From: Clytia hemisphaerica
Lineage: Eukaryota; Cnidaria; Hydrozoa; Leptothecata; Clytiidae
Reading direction: 5' to 3'
Assembly: GCA_902728285.1 (NCBI GenBank)
Contig: CACVBU010000271.1
Coordinates: 265,371-329,370, forward strand
Length of the DNA stretch: 64,000 nucleotides
Shown here: positions 25,919 to 38,690 of the stretch, piece after piece
How the letters are laid out: every line of letters starts with the position of its first letter
Numbering within the stretch: position 1 is the stretch's first letter
Notes under the pieces: model-generated
Told to the model about the DNA's origin: nothing
Seen by the model: the letters and a program-made list of their open reading frames with translations, nothing else
The model's database searches: none
Program-made: the position numbers and the translations under genes

Positions 25919-28058
25919 AGAAAGGGCCAAGTACAACCGTTGTTTGCGCTGACAGAGAAATTTTTGATTTTCAACCCCTCTCGTTTGGCACTTTCCACGT
26001 TTTAAAATGACCATAGAAGTCGGGTTAAGTATAAATATATTTAATTGGAACATTTGATGGCGAGCGAGCGAAGCGAGCAAATTCTTATTTGGCTTTTTCG
26101 GATATTTCATATATTTTAAAGAAGGGGAAGGAGAAAATTCTATTGGGACGATCTTTTGAAAGAAAAGTTCTACTGGGGTACGTTAAAATAAGGGCTTTTC
26201 GAGTGGGGTATGTGTAAACTTTTTATCATTTTCAATGGGGTGTTTTTTTACTACAACATTCCAGTGGGGGTGAGTGATTTGTCCAGTGGGGCTGAAGATG
26301 AGCCATTTTTGGAAAAAAAATTAACTGGGGTGGCCAGTGGGATTGATCCCACTGGGTCACAGAGGCAGGGGTGTTTTTAAGGCTTAAAACTCAGAAAGTT
26401 AAGAACATCTGAAGGCTTGTCAAAAATTGTGGATGTTCTTATCAAAGAAACGTATAAGAAGAATAAACTAAAATTTCACCTAATTCAGAAATTCTGATAA
26501 AGTTTCAACCCCCCTGAAACTATCCTCAATGGACTTTTCGAGATAATTTTCTTATCAACATGGATGTTTCAATGCCTTACGTCTTTTTAAAGCCACATAT
26601 ACAATTTGCAACGAACTCGACGTAATGAGCTAAAAGCACCTTGTTGCTATAGAATGAAGAAATATTTATTTTTGATTATTTGCGAAATTTTGTTTGTATA
26701 TTTTGAAAGCTATCATGAAATACACGTTTTATCGAAAAAATATATACCAATTGTTTTTAAGAAGAAAGTGTGCGTAGAGAGAAACTTTTTTGATATGAAA
26801 ATTTTCAAAGATATATAAAGATTGTCGATGAAAATTAAGCATATACAAGGAAAATTTGGTGACTTAATAGACAACGAGGGATTTTCAACATTTTAACTTG
26901 ATTATCCATCATCAATTATAAATTTTTGATACAATAACTCGAAATATATACATCTGATCAAAATCAATCACAGCATTGAGTTGAAAGCCTTTTTTAATGA
27001 TTTGTAGATAGTCCAGTAATTTAGGATTGTTATTTTTTCCATTGAATTTCAAATCGGGATAAAATCACAGGTCAATTTGGGTTGAAGGTTCGAGTTATTT
27101 TTCGAAAGAAAATTTTGAGCAGATTGATGTAAGCTTTGTTGAATTTTCTAAAATTTCTAAAATGAAGATGGAAAATGAAAAAAATTTGAGCAGATTGATG
27201 TAAGCTTTGTTGAATTTTCTAAAATTTCGAAAATCAAGATTGAAAATGAAGAGGAAAAGGAAGATTTTTTCTACTAGGTCAAAAAACCTTTATTACATAC
27301 TTTTCTAAAACGCTGATTTCAATGAATTTATTCAGACCTTTTACATCTCTACCTTTACATTAAAAAAACAATTTTAGAACCATTCTACAAAGCTTACGTC
27401 AAGCCTCTCAAAATTATCTTTCCAACAAGGTAATAGTTTAAAGTTATACATAGTTATATTTTTGCCTAAAGAGAAATGTTAGTACGGACAACGGAGTTAA
27501 ATCAAATTTTTTTGGAACAGAATTTAGCGTCAGGAAAAGCGAGATGAAAAGTTTCCAAAAAGTTTCAGACTTTACCCATGGATTTATAAAAGCCCTAATG
27601 GCTAAGTCACGTGACATTACAATTAGAAGCCTCGCAGGTTTTCGAAAACAATAGCAGCAATATTTTTTGCAATATTCACTTTTTTTTTGCTTGGAAGAGC
27701 TTAAAACACTCCATCTAGCCCTTCGGGCTTTATAAATCTATGATTTTACCTAGTCTTGCGTTATTACATGTTGCGTGGCAGAAACCAGTTTTTCCTGTTG
27801 TATATTCCCAAGAGAGTATTCTCGGGAGTATTCTTCATAATTAAGCTAATGTTATTGAGTTCAATTATTATAATTATTTAATTTCCGTTACTCTAATTTG
27901 AAACTTTTTATTTTATTCCTAACCCATGTGTAATCAAATCTAAAAATCGAATTTACTGAATGCAGTACTCGCTACAACACGCATCAAAGTTTTGATTATT
28001 GACTTATTGGTCTTATCGCTTATAAGAGGAAACGACAAGACGTATAACACAAAGAAGT

Positions 28059-31000
28059 ATGAATTTGAAAATTCTAAAGTCAAATGATGTCTATGTTCTC
28101 ACGATTTGTTTGATTCTTGTGGTTGGTTCTGGGGCCAATTTCTCGAATGGTACTGGTAACATTACCAGAGGTAAGTAAATATTTTCAACATTTTATGATT
28201 ACACGTTTTTTTATAAGAACACCCAAAATTTTTGAAGCCTTCAGATGTTCTTAACATGTCCTTATTTTCCCCATATTTTGAGTATTTCTATCCATTTTCC
28301 TAAGAAAATAGGTGTTTTAGAGTCCCCAAAGCCTTAAAATGTTCTTAACTTTTTGGCCATCGAAGCATTGTGTCCTTATATAGTTTGTTCTTATATAAAG
28401 AACACGTAACAATTCTATCAAGGGGCGATTTCAAGCGATTTACCTTAGGTGCGGCTTTTAAGGGTACGTTTTCAAGGGTTCTCAAATTGCATTGTACCGT
28501 CAACTGCTCTAACTTGGGACGATTGGTCGAAACATGGGACTGCTTGATATCTGGCCTGTATTTTCACTTACTTTTAAATCTCTTTGACAACAAATTTGTT
28601 TTGATAGCTCCACCAAGTTTATCAATCATACTTCTTCGTTCCTCTTAGAGTGCACAGACACTCGCGTGTGTTTCACTACGGATTTTTTTTTCATATTTCG
28701 ATTTAAAAGCGTACTCGGTGCGAAAGAGAAATCGTGTATTTTTTAATACGCCGTTCATTTACTCAAATCAAATGACTTTGGAGGTTAAGTGAAATTGTGG
28801 CCAAATTGCCGTCCCATGTTTTGTCAGATAGTCCCAAGTTAGAGCAGTTGACGGTAAGGGTCGGAATAAGAGAAAATGCGCATCCTAAAGGTGTAAAGAA
28901 TGAGAAGAACGAAATATTTAAGGCGAAATTCGGGAAAAACCTGACCATTTTTTTCTTTAAAATGAGCAAAAGTTTTAAAGAAAATGCACCTTAAGGGTCA
29001 TTTTCTTCCAAATTTACTCAAATTTACATGCATTGGACGGCATGAGGCCATGCAAAAATCAACATTGAATAATTAAAAATAATATTTAAACAATCAGCCA
29101 GTGAAACAAAACTCTTAGTCTCTTATTTTCAAAGAGAACCTTTTTGGGTCTTTTTCGCGGAACGGAAAATTAAGGACTGTTACAAAAGAATTCAAATCCC
29201 CAGGCATAAAAGATATGGGAATATCAATCCCCATCGAGTTTGTGTCCATTAATTTTATACCCACTGGTAGAAAAAACCCTATCGGGTCTGTGAGAAGGGG
29301 GTGTTTTTGAGCTCATATCACTGAATACTTTCCATTTCATTTCAGGCAAGTCACTAACGGATATTTACGACAAAATATTCGGAGAATCAGCCAATTATAA
29401 ACCAGAAGTCAAAGCATCGCAGGAGGAAGGACGAAGACGACTTGATGTCATATTTGATATCAACATTCGTACAATACTCGGACTGGTAATGGCTATTTGT
29501 ATTATTTCTGTATCTCAGTCTGATAAATAATTGCTCAAAAGAGGTCCTAACTATTAAAAAATAGTGCGTCCTAGAAGAAGCATCTAGAAAAGCCCGAGCA
29601 TTTTTTGATGACGCGCAGATTTCAACAATACAACCCTAGGCTTTTGATGGTTAAATCACAAGATATCTGCTTGGTTTTAAGATCAATGATTTTACATAGA
29701 GGTAAAACTTGGGCCGAATGTTAATAATTTTACAATCTGCATACGTTGCAACCGAATTCTTTGAATTTTTTTTTGTAGGAAGTCAAAACTCAAACCTTCC
29801 ATCTCACAGCTGTTATACACATGGTAAGAAAATCTTAGTCATCTAATATAGGACTTTTAGTCAAAACCTTTAGACAGTTGTTAGATATTTCTGAGCTGAA
29901 CAGGAAAATTTCAACTTTTTGTGCCTCAAATTGACAATGACACCAGTCCCAAATAGGGTAGGAAAATTGACAAAATTTCCCTCCTTTTTAGTCCCATTAA
30001 GACACTGAGGGTCAAAAGTCGGGTGGCACATGCCCGTCATATTGCAAACTTAATGCCCCCCCCCCCCAGGAACTCAGTATGGGAAAGATTTGAGATTCGA
30101 AACAGGAATTCCTAGTTTGTGGCCCGGGGGGGGCAGCTGGGCAAAAGGACCGACGGGTATGTGCGGGTCCTAAGGGTACCTTTTCCAATATGTTTAAAAT
30201 GCACTGTAAGGGTCGGAAAAACTAGAGATGCACTGTAAGGGTAGAAATTTCAGAAAATTCTTGAAAAATCTAGATATTTTGACCAAAAATGCTAGGATTT
30301 TGACCATTTTTTGCACGAAAGGGATCGAAAATTTGGGGGAAAATGCACTCTAAGGGTATGATTTTCACTGATTTTTGCTGCACTGTAAGGGTGCAATTTT
30401 AAAAGCCAATTTTTGGCCCGCACATACCGTCAGTCCGCAAACCCAGTGCCCCTCCCCCCGGGGTTTGTGGTACTGAAATCAACCCTAAGATCCTGGCTTA
30501 AGTATATTTCTTTATAATGCTAGTATATCTACATCAATATGATTAAAATTTTTAGAGATGGAAAGACAAAAGATTGACTTGGAACGAAAGTGAATTTGAT
30601 GGTATCGATACGTTAAACGTTGGGAATTCCATTGTCTGGACTCCTGACATCATGCTTTATAACGAGTAAGAGAATTGTTTGGTGTTTTACTGGTGATCAA
30701 ACATTCTGTTTTCTGCATTATCGACTATTCTGTTATAGAAGAATAAAAATATAATACACCTTGGTCTTGTAGTATTGATAATGAAACCCAGATTATAAAC
30801 TGGACAGGGCTGCACCCCGGGAAAGTACACTTTTTTTATAAAAGAGACTAAAAAACTTTAAAAAATACTCAACTTTTGCCAAAACTTTAGAATAAAATAA
30901 GAACAATGCAAAAGATTCTGATTGTAAGTGAATGCCAATAAGTGAATAAAGTAAAGATACGAAGAACAGTCTTAAAATCACAGAAAATAAAATTTTTTTT

Positions 31001-33331
31001 CACGAATTGCAGCAAAAACTCCGGTGTCTCCGTAAACACATTATACGAATCATGAATAAATATGTTTTCCTAAATCTTGATCCATCTTTCTTTCTTTTAG
31101 CGTGAACGAGGAAACGTTATCACACACAGAGATATTCCGTTCCAAAGTGTTGATTCAAAATGACGGTACAGTAATATGGACGAACCCGGTGACTATCAAA
31201 TCCACGTGTCAAGTTGATGTCACGTGGTTCCCTGTTGATTATCAAGTAATGAGTTATTGATTTTTAAAGGAAAGGGTCTGTTGCTGAGGGAAAAGGAAAA
31301 AAATAATTTTGTTGCCAGAACTTACAAAACATGGGAAAACAGGCATACTGGAATGGGATGAAAGTTCCAAAGTACCCTCTACGTGGGACCAAGGAATTCC
31401 TTGGTGGGACTGAGCTAAATTTTATGTTTTGCGACACCACACCTGTCACAGGTGGAGGTGAAAAATAAACACATCCCCGAACCTCTTTATATCCAAGTCA
31501 ATCTCCAGAGCTAAGATAATATTTTCATAAAATCTTACACTTATATTTCCCTTTTGTAGGTTTGTAATTTGACGTTTGGTTCATGGTCCTATTCTGAGCA
31601 AGTCATGAATATAAAGTTTCGAAATAAAAAGAAAGATCGCGACATGATTAAGTCAGGTAAATCTTTAAAAACCTTCAAATGTTCCTTGTTACACCTGCTC
31701 TGTACCAGCGTGTATCTCACGATTATCGTAGCGTAGTTCACTCTGTGCGCATTGTCTGTTTCATAAAAATTTTCCCGAACGGAGACCTCTGCGATGAAGT
31801 ATAATTTTAAAATAAAGTGGCAGCCAAAAAGCTACGACAATTGTAAACAAAGAGATGGGGTCCATTATTAAGGATCACTTTCTAAGCATGTTTTGGCTGC
31901 TTTTTTAATGTTTTTGAGCCAAACTAAAAGCTGATAATTATTGAAAATTATTTTCCCATTACCCTATATTTTACCATTTTACCTATACTCCATCGCAGCG
32001 GTTGGTTTGAAAAATCTCAAACAAGAAAAGACAATGAAAACAGACCCTCTACGGCAATGAATTTTAAAATCTTAAATCTTTAAAAAGCTTAAAAAATAAT
32101 TGGGAATGGTTTTGCAGTGCACTTTTTTACATTGCATTTCGAATGGGGATGAGATCAAATTTTCCTGGTTGGGCTCAAATGGAAGAGAATTTTCCCACTA
32201 GGGTTGAACTTTTGGGTAAATTTTCAAGTGAGGCTGGGGTTCCAGCGTGACACAGGGGTGTCTTGGTTGAAATAGGTTACTGAACTGAAATGCTGGAATC
32301 TCCATTCCCAGCTTGTAAACAATATTGATTCAACGTTTATCTATCACATGTATCTGTATCACAACGTCTATATAACGTTATATGAACGTTGAAACAACGT
32401 TGTGTTCCAGTTATTTTGGCAACTTCCCTTTCCATAGGAGAACGCATGCTCAAAGAAAATCAAGATGCAAAATTTTGATTTTTAAAACAGATTTGAAATA
32501 TCACAACTGATGTTTACCTTTTCATTTTTAGATTTTCACATTCCAAGTGGCGAATGGTCGATGGAGGAAATCAAGTTTTTCGAAGAAGAAAAAACATTTG
32601 AATGCTGCAAAAATCCTTTCTCAGTCATTACATTACAAGTCTTCATGAAGCGTTATCCAGATTTTTACTATCTCTATGTATTTCTCCCCTTTATCTCACA
32701 AATCATTCTATTCCTGCTGATTTTTCACATCCATCCTGACCAAGGAGATCGTTTGAGTTACGGAGTTGCCCTGCTGTTAAATATGACTATGTACATGATT
32801 TTCCTATCTGATAAACTACCAGAGAAATCAGACAGTGTGCCATACGTTGGAGCTCTGTTTGTCACATTCTTCTTCCTACTCTCTATTGCATTGGTTTTAT
32901 CAGCTGTAACGATGCATTGCTCGACACGCGATACACCTTTACCAATGATTGCTCACAAAGTTAAAGCAATTACTAATCGAATATGGCCTTGTGGAAAGAA
33001 ATCAAATGCTAGATCCAAATCGAGTAAATACGGATCTTACAACATGAAACTCCGAAAACCAAAATCAGAAACAGATTCCAATTTCAATGATCCTCGTGGT
33101 CCCAAGGGTGATGCAAATCGAAAAGTGTCGGATTTGATAGAATCGGATTCTGAGTCAAGCTCAGTTGAAATTGCCGGTAACGACAAATATGAGAATCGTT
33201 TCGAAGGATGGTTCGAATTCATGAGATTTACGGAAAAATGGCTAACAGTCATCTTTGCATTTTTGCTGGTTGTTATACCAATAATAATTGCCGGCTCTGT
33301 TAACACACGAATGACTCAACCTGATTACTGA
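28059..33331 (+). CDS. Nicotinic acetylcholine receptor-like subunit (Cys-loop ligand-gated channel), 482 aa
   Basis: Seven exons: 28059-28170, 29346-29485, 29779-29823, 30556-30665, 31101-31245, 31560-31656 and 32532-33331, all GT-AG. The product has a signal peptide (about 1-24), an extracellular ligand-binding domain with the Cys-loop (C172 and C186, 13 residues between), and vicinal cysteines C241-C242 in loop C, the mark of alpha-type subunits. Four transmembrane helices are all encoded by the last exon. M2 reads GDRLSYGVALLL, with acidic residues at -1' and 20' and Leu at 9', as in cation channels. Loop A Tyr134 and loop B Trp193 are kept. The loop C tyrosines are Phe239 and Phe246, and the loop D Trp is Val96. 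It should assemble as a pentamer in the plasma membrane; whether it binds acetylcholine is uncertain. The sister gene is at 51003-57327. Confidence 0.93.
28198..28408. mobile_element. Family A repeat in intron 1 of the first nicotinic gene
   Basis: The ends ttacacgtttttttataagaaca and tgttcttatataaagaacacgtaa are inverse, with internal 'ttaagaacat / aggctt' units. It is opposite in orientation to the copies at 20713 and 24570. It lies within intron 1 (28171-29345). Confidence 0.7.
28495..28856. mobile_element. Inverted-terminus element, family D (intact ends)
   Basis: The left end taccgtcaactgctctaact (continuing tgggac) and the right end gtcccaagttagagcagttgacggta are perfect 26-bp inverses. 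It lies in intron 1 of the first nicotinic gene. Its TACCGTCAA tip is shared with the element at 37343-37651. Non-coding. Confidence 0.8.
30123..30472. mobile_element. G-run-ended element with 'gcactgtaagggtc' motif array
   Basis: The left end (cccggggggggcagctgggcaaa...gggtatgtgcgg) is mirrored by ccgcacataccg...cccagtgcccctccccccgggg. Five or more degenerate 'gcactgtaagggt' units fill the centre. It sits in intron 3 of the first nicotinic gene. The tips and the 'tatgtgcgg' word are shared with family C, so the two are probably related. Confidence 0.65.
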
Positions 33332-33430
33332 TAAATTTAAAACTGTATTATATTTTACTATGCGTCATCAATGAAACAATATTGGAAGAATTTGCCCAGA
33401 AGGTCAATTTAATGATAGAATAAATGTATA

Positions 33431-33492
33431 CCCAGCTGGCGCACAACGTTGTTTCGACGTTGATCTAGAAACAACGTTGTGTGCCAGCTGGT
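33431..33492. repeat. Short perfect-arm hairpin
   Basis: The arms cccagctggcgcacaacgtt and aacgttgtgtgccagctggt flank 'gtttc...gaaac' around a small loop, just 3' of the first nicotinic gene. A related aacgttg-rich run lies at 32370-32412. It could fold in the transcript's 3' region or be a tiny MITE. Confidence 0.6.
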
Positions 33493-33946
33493 TAAGACCC
33501 AAACTTTCTTTTAATTCTTGTAGAAGATGTAGTATTTCTTTAGGATTCAGATTTGCTCTCTGGAAAAATGTAAAAATTAAGGAGGCGAATTTTCGGGATG
33601 CGTAAGGCGTTTTTCGTAGGGGTAAGTTTCCTGTAACCATTTATTTAATGATGTAAATAGTTTAATTTCAAATGTCTAAAATGAAAAAAAAATGCCTATC
33701 AATGTTTTTATTCTATTACTTGAATCTTTCCTCAATTTATACCAGATGTACCTTTACTGTCGAATTTCAACGAAGCGGTGGTGGCACTCATCGTTTTACT
33801 AGCCTTACACGAGGCTCCCAAATGGTTTACGTAGCAGCGTAATTGCATGTATTTCTTCTTGCGCGATTGGTCACTTTACTGTCCTCAAAAGTTCAAATAC
33901 ATAAACTCGCTAATATTTACTAAGGGAAAGGTTTTTACAATTGTTT

Positions 33947-36203
33947 TTAAATGATTAAGGGTGGGTTTACATCTAGGAGAGGATCGTTTGTTCTTTGTCG
34001 CATCTCAACTAATCTTTGTTCTTGGAAATATTGTGCAGTATTTCTCTCCGGAAGAAATAACATTCGAACAGCTTTTTGACCGTACAGTAGGAAGGTGATA
34101 ATTAGAACGTTCACTGCAACAGCATTTAATTGAAATAATTCTTTATCGATAGATTTCTGGAAATATACCATAGCAAAATTTGCTCCAAAACAAACCACCA
34201 AAGCCAATGTTGTATACATGAGCACTATGCCGTCATTCATAACACTCGGTAAATGTCGTCCCCTGTACACCTGTATGCAGCATAGAAGCTGGAGAATCAT
34301 GCTCAAGCCCATGGTTAAACTGGTGTGAGAATATGTATTACAGATGGATTGTTTCGTCTGTGATAAATCATCTCTGATCACGATCATCTCAATCGGTTTC
34401 TTAGCAACAGCTATCAAAAGTGCACCATTAATGAATATCAGGAACATGAAAACATTGAAGATCTGTAGACCAATCGAGCGTTTGATTTCGTTTGATGTCA
34501 AACGAACTGTACTTAGGAAAGCTAGTAGGAGTTTTTGCGATTTGATAAAAACGATTGCAATATTCAGAGTATACCCAACACTTATGAGAACTAGTTTCAG
34601 AGCACAAAAGTCGGAGTTTATTGGTTGAACCATCAACGAAATTAACACACCAACAGAATTCACGCAAATCAAAACCAAATGGGCTAAAGACAGTTTATAA
34701 TCAGAGAGTTTAACAATGGGAGTGTTTCTCTTTAATGTGAAAATGAAGCGAGTTAATAAAGTCGAGAAAATCCCAATCACACATACAACGATACCAAAAT
34801 AGCGTTCCGAACTCATTTCAAATGATATCTCGTCATAAGGGTCTATGCAAACTATACGTTCAGTGTTAGAAACACTTTTAACACCTAGACAAGGTAAACA
34901 ATTCGTTTCATATCCATGCGTTGAGCTGTAATAATTTATAGGACATGGTTCACATTTCCATTCGAAACCCATAGTTGTATTACCATATGTTCGATAAAAA
35001 CCAGGCGGACAGGTTATATTTTTACAATGGATAAGCGGTAACGAGTGATTGACAGCAGACCATTGCGACAGAAAAGGTAACATTGTACTAAAATCATCAT
35101 GATAGTTAAACTCTTGAGATCTAAATCGATTAATTTTAAAATTAAATTCTCCTTTATTCAATCTGATGTGTATAGGGATTGCTTCGTGTTTGCGTTTTTC
35201 AATAAAGTAGGTATAGTTTGAACTACGTACCATTTTACTGTGCTTTTCGCTGACTCTTAGGTAGTATAACATATAAGGCATAGTAATCTCATTATGCATA
35301 GCATAGCTCTCCCAGCCTGCTGAAACTTCGTTTTCATTGTTTGCAAATGTTCGATATTTATCATGCAAAATCATTACATTTTTTGAGTCCGAGCCGGTAT
35401 TTCTTAAATAGTCATGAAGTATAATTGGAATACCCTGTCTTTTGAAAAATCTTCTCCTGGCAAGCGAATCATATCCGCTGGATGAAGGGTGTCCAAAAAC
35501 CACCACTATTGGCTTATTTGCTAAAACCCAAGTTACATTGAACGTTTTGTCAGTCATTAAATATAGGCAAAATTTGTAATCTTTGAATAACTCTCACGCT
35601 TTGTATGTAATACTCGTTAAAAATTCGATCGTTGGCTCTTGTCCCCGTAAAAATGAAGAGGATTTTTTTGAATTCAAAATGATTGACTATTTTATGAAGA
35701 AAATTAGCGTACAACTCGCCTTCTTCTTTTACTGGTTGAAGAGGGGTTTTTGTGTTGAAGATTGGGATGTCTTGGAGTATTGATTTTAAGCGTTTAGATA
35801 AACTATCTGGCAAACAGATAAAAATGGCGCAGATCGATGACGTCACATACGTCTTATTTGGCTCTTGGAAGAAGTGTTGTTGATCGAGAGTGATATTAGA
35901 AACAATTTCTCTCAATTTTGTTTCGTCGTTACAGCATAGATCATAATTTTTAACCACTATCTGAAGGTCACTTTTATAATCCCATTTCGCTCTTGCTTGA
36001 ATTCCAAATGAGAAACGTTCGATATTTTTCCGGACATCTTCTGCTAAGAGATTCAATGATGTACGATTTACATACGTTTTTCTCAAACATTCTGCGTACA
36101 AGCCAATGACTTGAAAAGTTAGTTTTTTTTGACGATTTGTTTTGATGTACACAACAACACAGATTAGAATAAATAACATAATGATTATATCTCTGTGTCC
36201 CAT
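33947..36203 (-). pseudogene. Class C GPCR (venus flytrap, Cys-rich, 7TM), split by a 4-bp tandem duplication
   Basis: An intronless gene in two overlapping frames: 36203-35550 (ATG start, 217 codons) and 35557-33947. At the junction the minus strand reads aatgactgacaaaacg, with TGAC twice (35556-35553 and 35552-35549). With only one TGAC the frames join as FND-KTFNVTW, about 750 aa. The parts in order are an N-terminal hydrophobic segment, a venus-flytrap-type ligand domain, a cysteine-rich linker (about 392-451, nine cysteines, CPPGFY and CEPC motifs) and seven helices from about 467 carrying class C hallmarks (NTPIVK after TM1, RGRHLPS before TM6). It would be a surface receptor for a small ligand, related in architecture to metabotropic glutamate and calcium-sensing receptors. 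The rest of the ORF is clean, so the break is recent, polymorphic or an assembly error. Confidence 0.85.
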
Positions 36204-37342
36204 TTTTATTTTTCTCTGACTTGCTCTGAAAAAAGAAAGTTCTGTTTGATGTCATATAACCAAATAACATGAAACTTATAGAATTTTCGAATATTAGTTT
36301 TTCATTATGAATTTCGTTAATATCTTGTTTTTTTTTTTTTTGTTCTGTTTTAATTTATCATCGATTGTTTTCAGAAATCAAATAACCTAATACTGTAATA
36401 TATTTAGGGACGAGATGGAGTTTTTACAAGCTCTTATTTGATTTGGTTAGTCGTTAACCAGTGATAAAACAAGAAGCCGCATCGGCGTGAAGGCCCAGCT
36501 GACGCGGTGGCAATAACTGAATGTTCATTCGTACCGAGTACCGGTACGTTGGCGGGACTAATTTCTGCGTTTTGGGTTTTGTGAAAAGTACCAAATTTAT
36601 ACTCTCGAAGCGCAAAAATGAAAAGCCAAAAATGTTCCAAACTTTGCCGAACAAAATATCAAAACAAAAGAAAGCAGATGCGCTAAAAAGTCAGCAATGG
36701 TAAATGAATGCGAGTTAAGTGTGAAATGATGGGTGTGACCAGAAGAGTATTTTAATAAATTAAAAAAAGCTATGCTATTGCATGCCTACATTATGTACAA
36801 AATAAATTCATTTTTAATTTCGCCTTAGCGAAAGTATTACGATAGGCATGGTGCGGTGGCGGCGATATCGGACGAAAATTTCGAAAACGAAAGTATTTGA
36901 TATGGTGGACGAACTCACTAAAATCAATTTACAAATTACACGCTCGTATAACCACGGAAGATCTTCGCAGTTTTTCTTTGGATTACGTCATTATGTCTTT
37001 GTGTCTTTAGCTTCACAGTTTTGATTTTTCTTTATTTTCTTATAAGCATATACTTTATAAGAATCAAATCAATAACTCTTGATAGACGGTGATATACCTT
37101 TCGGTAATTAGTTCCTACAAAGTAAACAAGGGACGGCGCACAATATGAGCATACAATTGTTCTTAAATTGGTCTTATTTTTTTAGTGATTTTAAGCCTCG
37201 TTGTTCTTGTTGTAAAATTGTTTCATCAAGGCTCGATGTAAAGTAGATTTCAGATTAGCTTCATCTACTTCTTGTTTTTCCCACGTAGTTCAAATTCTAG
37301 GCGAAATTTTCGACTTCAAGTCGTCTTGTATATTTTTGATAC

Positions 37343-37651
37343 TACCGTCAAAGTGCAAAAATTTTGCAAAGAAAACAAGAGTGCAAAAATTACTGGCGCT
37401 TTTCCGTAATCATTCTGCTATTTTCCCCGGGTATAACGGCAATCACATTGCTAGAAATGGCCCAGAAAAAAGCAAGACACTTCTGTATGACCATCCAACT
37501 TTCTAAATTTCCTTCTTTGGCTATACAAAAAGTTTTTATCATTTTCTGTTTTCAAGTGGCAAGTGGAATCATAGTATAAGAAAGCCACGGCTTTCTTATA
37601 CTATGGTGGAATTATAGTCCAGGAACCGGAATCTTATGCACTTTGACGGTA
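37343..37651. mobile_element. Inverted-terminus element with TACCGTCAA tips
   Basis: The left end taccgtcaaagtgcaaaaat is mirrored by gcactttgacggta at the right. Its interior includes a perfect 30-bp palindrome (agtataagaaagcc / ggctttcttatact, 37573-37602), which matches the ends of element G. Non-coding. Confidence 0.65.
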
Positions 37652-37739
37652 CAGTAATATGAAAGAAAAAAATTGGTTAATAAATTCAAACTTCCCATGT
37701 CACTGACCTTCAAAATGATCAAGAAAGGATCATCATTTT

Positions 37740-38690
37740 CACACGCTAGAATCAGGAAAAATGTTTCAATCTTATCAATCAACACATGAGCTGCATTTTA
37801 GTATCAATTAATAAATTCCTGAATCAGTTTACTTAGAAAAATTCTGTGTGGAGCTTGAAAAATCCAGTCACCAAACGTTAAATTTAACAGATCTAGAAAT
37901 GACCATTTTCATGCTTAGCATCGTGAAAAATATTTCAACCTTATTCAAATTTACATATAAGCTGTATTTTAGTATCCATTAACAAATTCCAGAATCAGTT
38001 TACATGGAAAAATTCGGTGTCAAGTTTGAAAAATCCAGCCAGCGGCCGTTGAATACGACAACAGATCCAGAAATGACCATTTTCACGCATAGCACCATGA
38101 AAAATATTCTGATCTTTTTCAAATTTACACATGAGTTGCATTGTAGTATTCATTAACAAATTCCAGAATCAGTTTACTTGGAAAAATTCGGTGTCAAGTT
38201 TGAAAAATCCAGTCACCGGCCATTAAAATGCGACAGATTCAGAAATGACCATTTCACGCATAACACCATTGTAGTATCCATTAACAAATTCTAGAATCAG
38301 TTTACATGGAAAAATTCAGTGTCAAGTTTGAAAAATCCAGCCACCGGCCATTAAAAGACGACAGATTCAGAAATGACCATTTTCACGCATAGCACCATGA
38401 AAAATATTCTGATCTTTTTCAAATTTACACATGAGCTGCATTGTAGTATCCATTAACAAATTCCAGAATCAGTTTACTTGGAAAAATTCTGTGTCAAGTT
38501 TGAAAAATCCAGCCAGCGGCCGTTGAATACGACAACAAATCCAGAAATGACCATTTTCACGCATAGCACCATGAAAAATATTCCGATCTTTTTCAAATTT
38601 ACACATGAGTTGCATTATAGTATCCATTTACAAATTCCTGAAACAGTTTACTTGGAAAAATTATGTGTCAAGTTTGTAATATAGATTTCA
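37740..38690. repeat. Tandem array of about 174-bp units
   Basis: Five to six diverged units carry the phrase 'gaaatgaccattttcacgcatagcaccatgaaaaatatt' followed by 'ttcaaatttacacatgag', 'gtatccattaacaaattcc' and 'agtttacttggaaaaattc'. The 'aaatgaccat' landmark recurs near 37898, 38072, 38246, 38371 and 38545. Spacing is about 174 bp, except for one unit shortened by about 50 bp. It looks like satellite-type DNA; the open frame across part of it is incidental. Confidence 0.8.

Larger units (their letters stand above)
24747..26374. mobile_element. Family B element (long copy) hosting further insertions
   Basis: The ends acacccctgtctctgtg and cacagaggcaggggtgt are inverse, with a perfect 6-bp target duplication (ttttaa). 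Subterminal regions carry 'cactggggtgaaaat' units. The middle is non-motif sequence with the C element (25277-25918) inserted. No transposase ORF is visible. Confidence 0.75.
24570..26453. mobile_element. Family A repeat interrupted by a 1.6-kb family B element
   Basis: The left half (24570-24746, starting tacacg) and right half (26375-26453, ending aaagaaacgtataa) together match the uninterrupted family A copies. They are separated by a B element flanked on both sides by ttttaa (24741-24746 and 26375-26380), the 6-bp target duplication. Confidence 0.75.
22119..28058. other. Intergenic region dominated by nested repeats
   Basis: No gene is supported. After the TATA box come a foldback element (22269-22433), a small inverted-repeat element (24296-24442) and the large nested block at 24570-26453. 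A tandem duplication of about 72 bp ('gagcagattgatgtaagctttgttgaattttc') occupies 27107-27252. The stretches 22450-24200 and 26460-28050 otherwise show nothing I can identify. Confidence 0.55.

Noticed and set aside
37740-38690. CRISPR-like repeat array
   Set aside because: The units are contiguous 174-bp tandem copies without unique spacers, in an animal genome.
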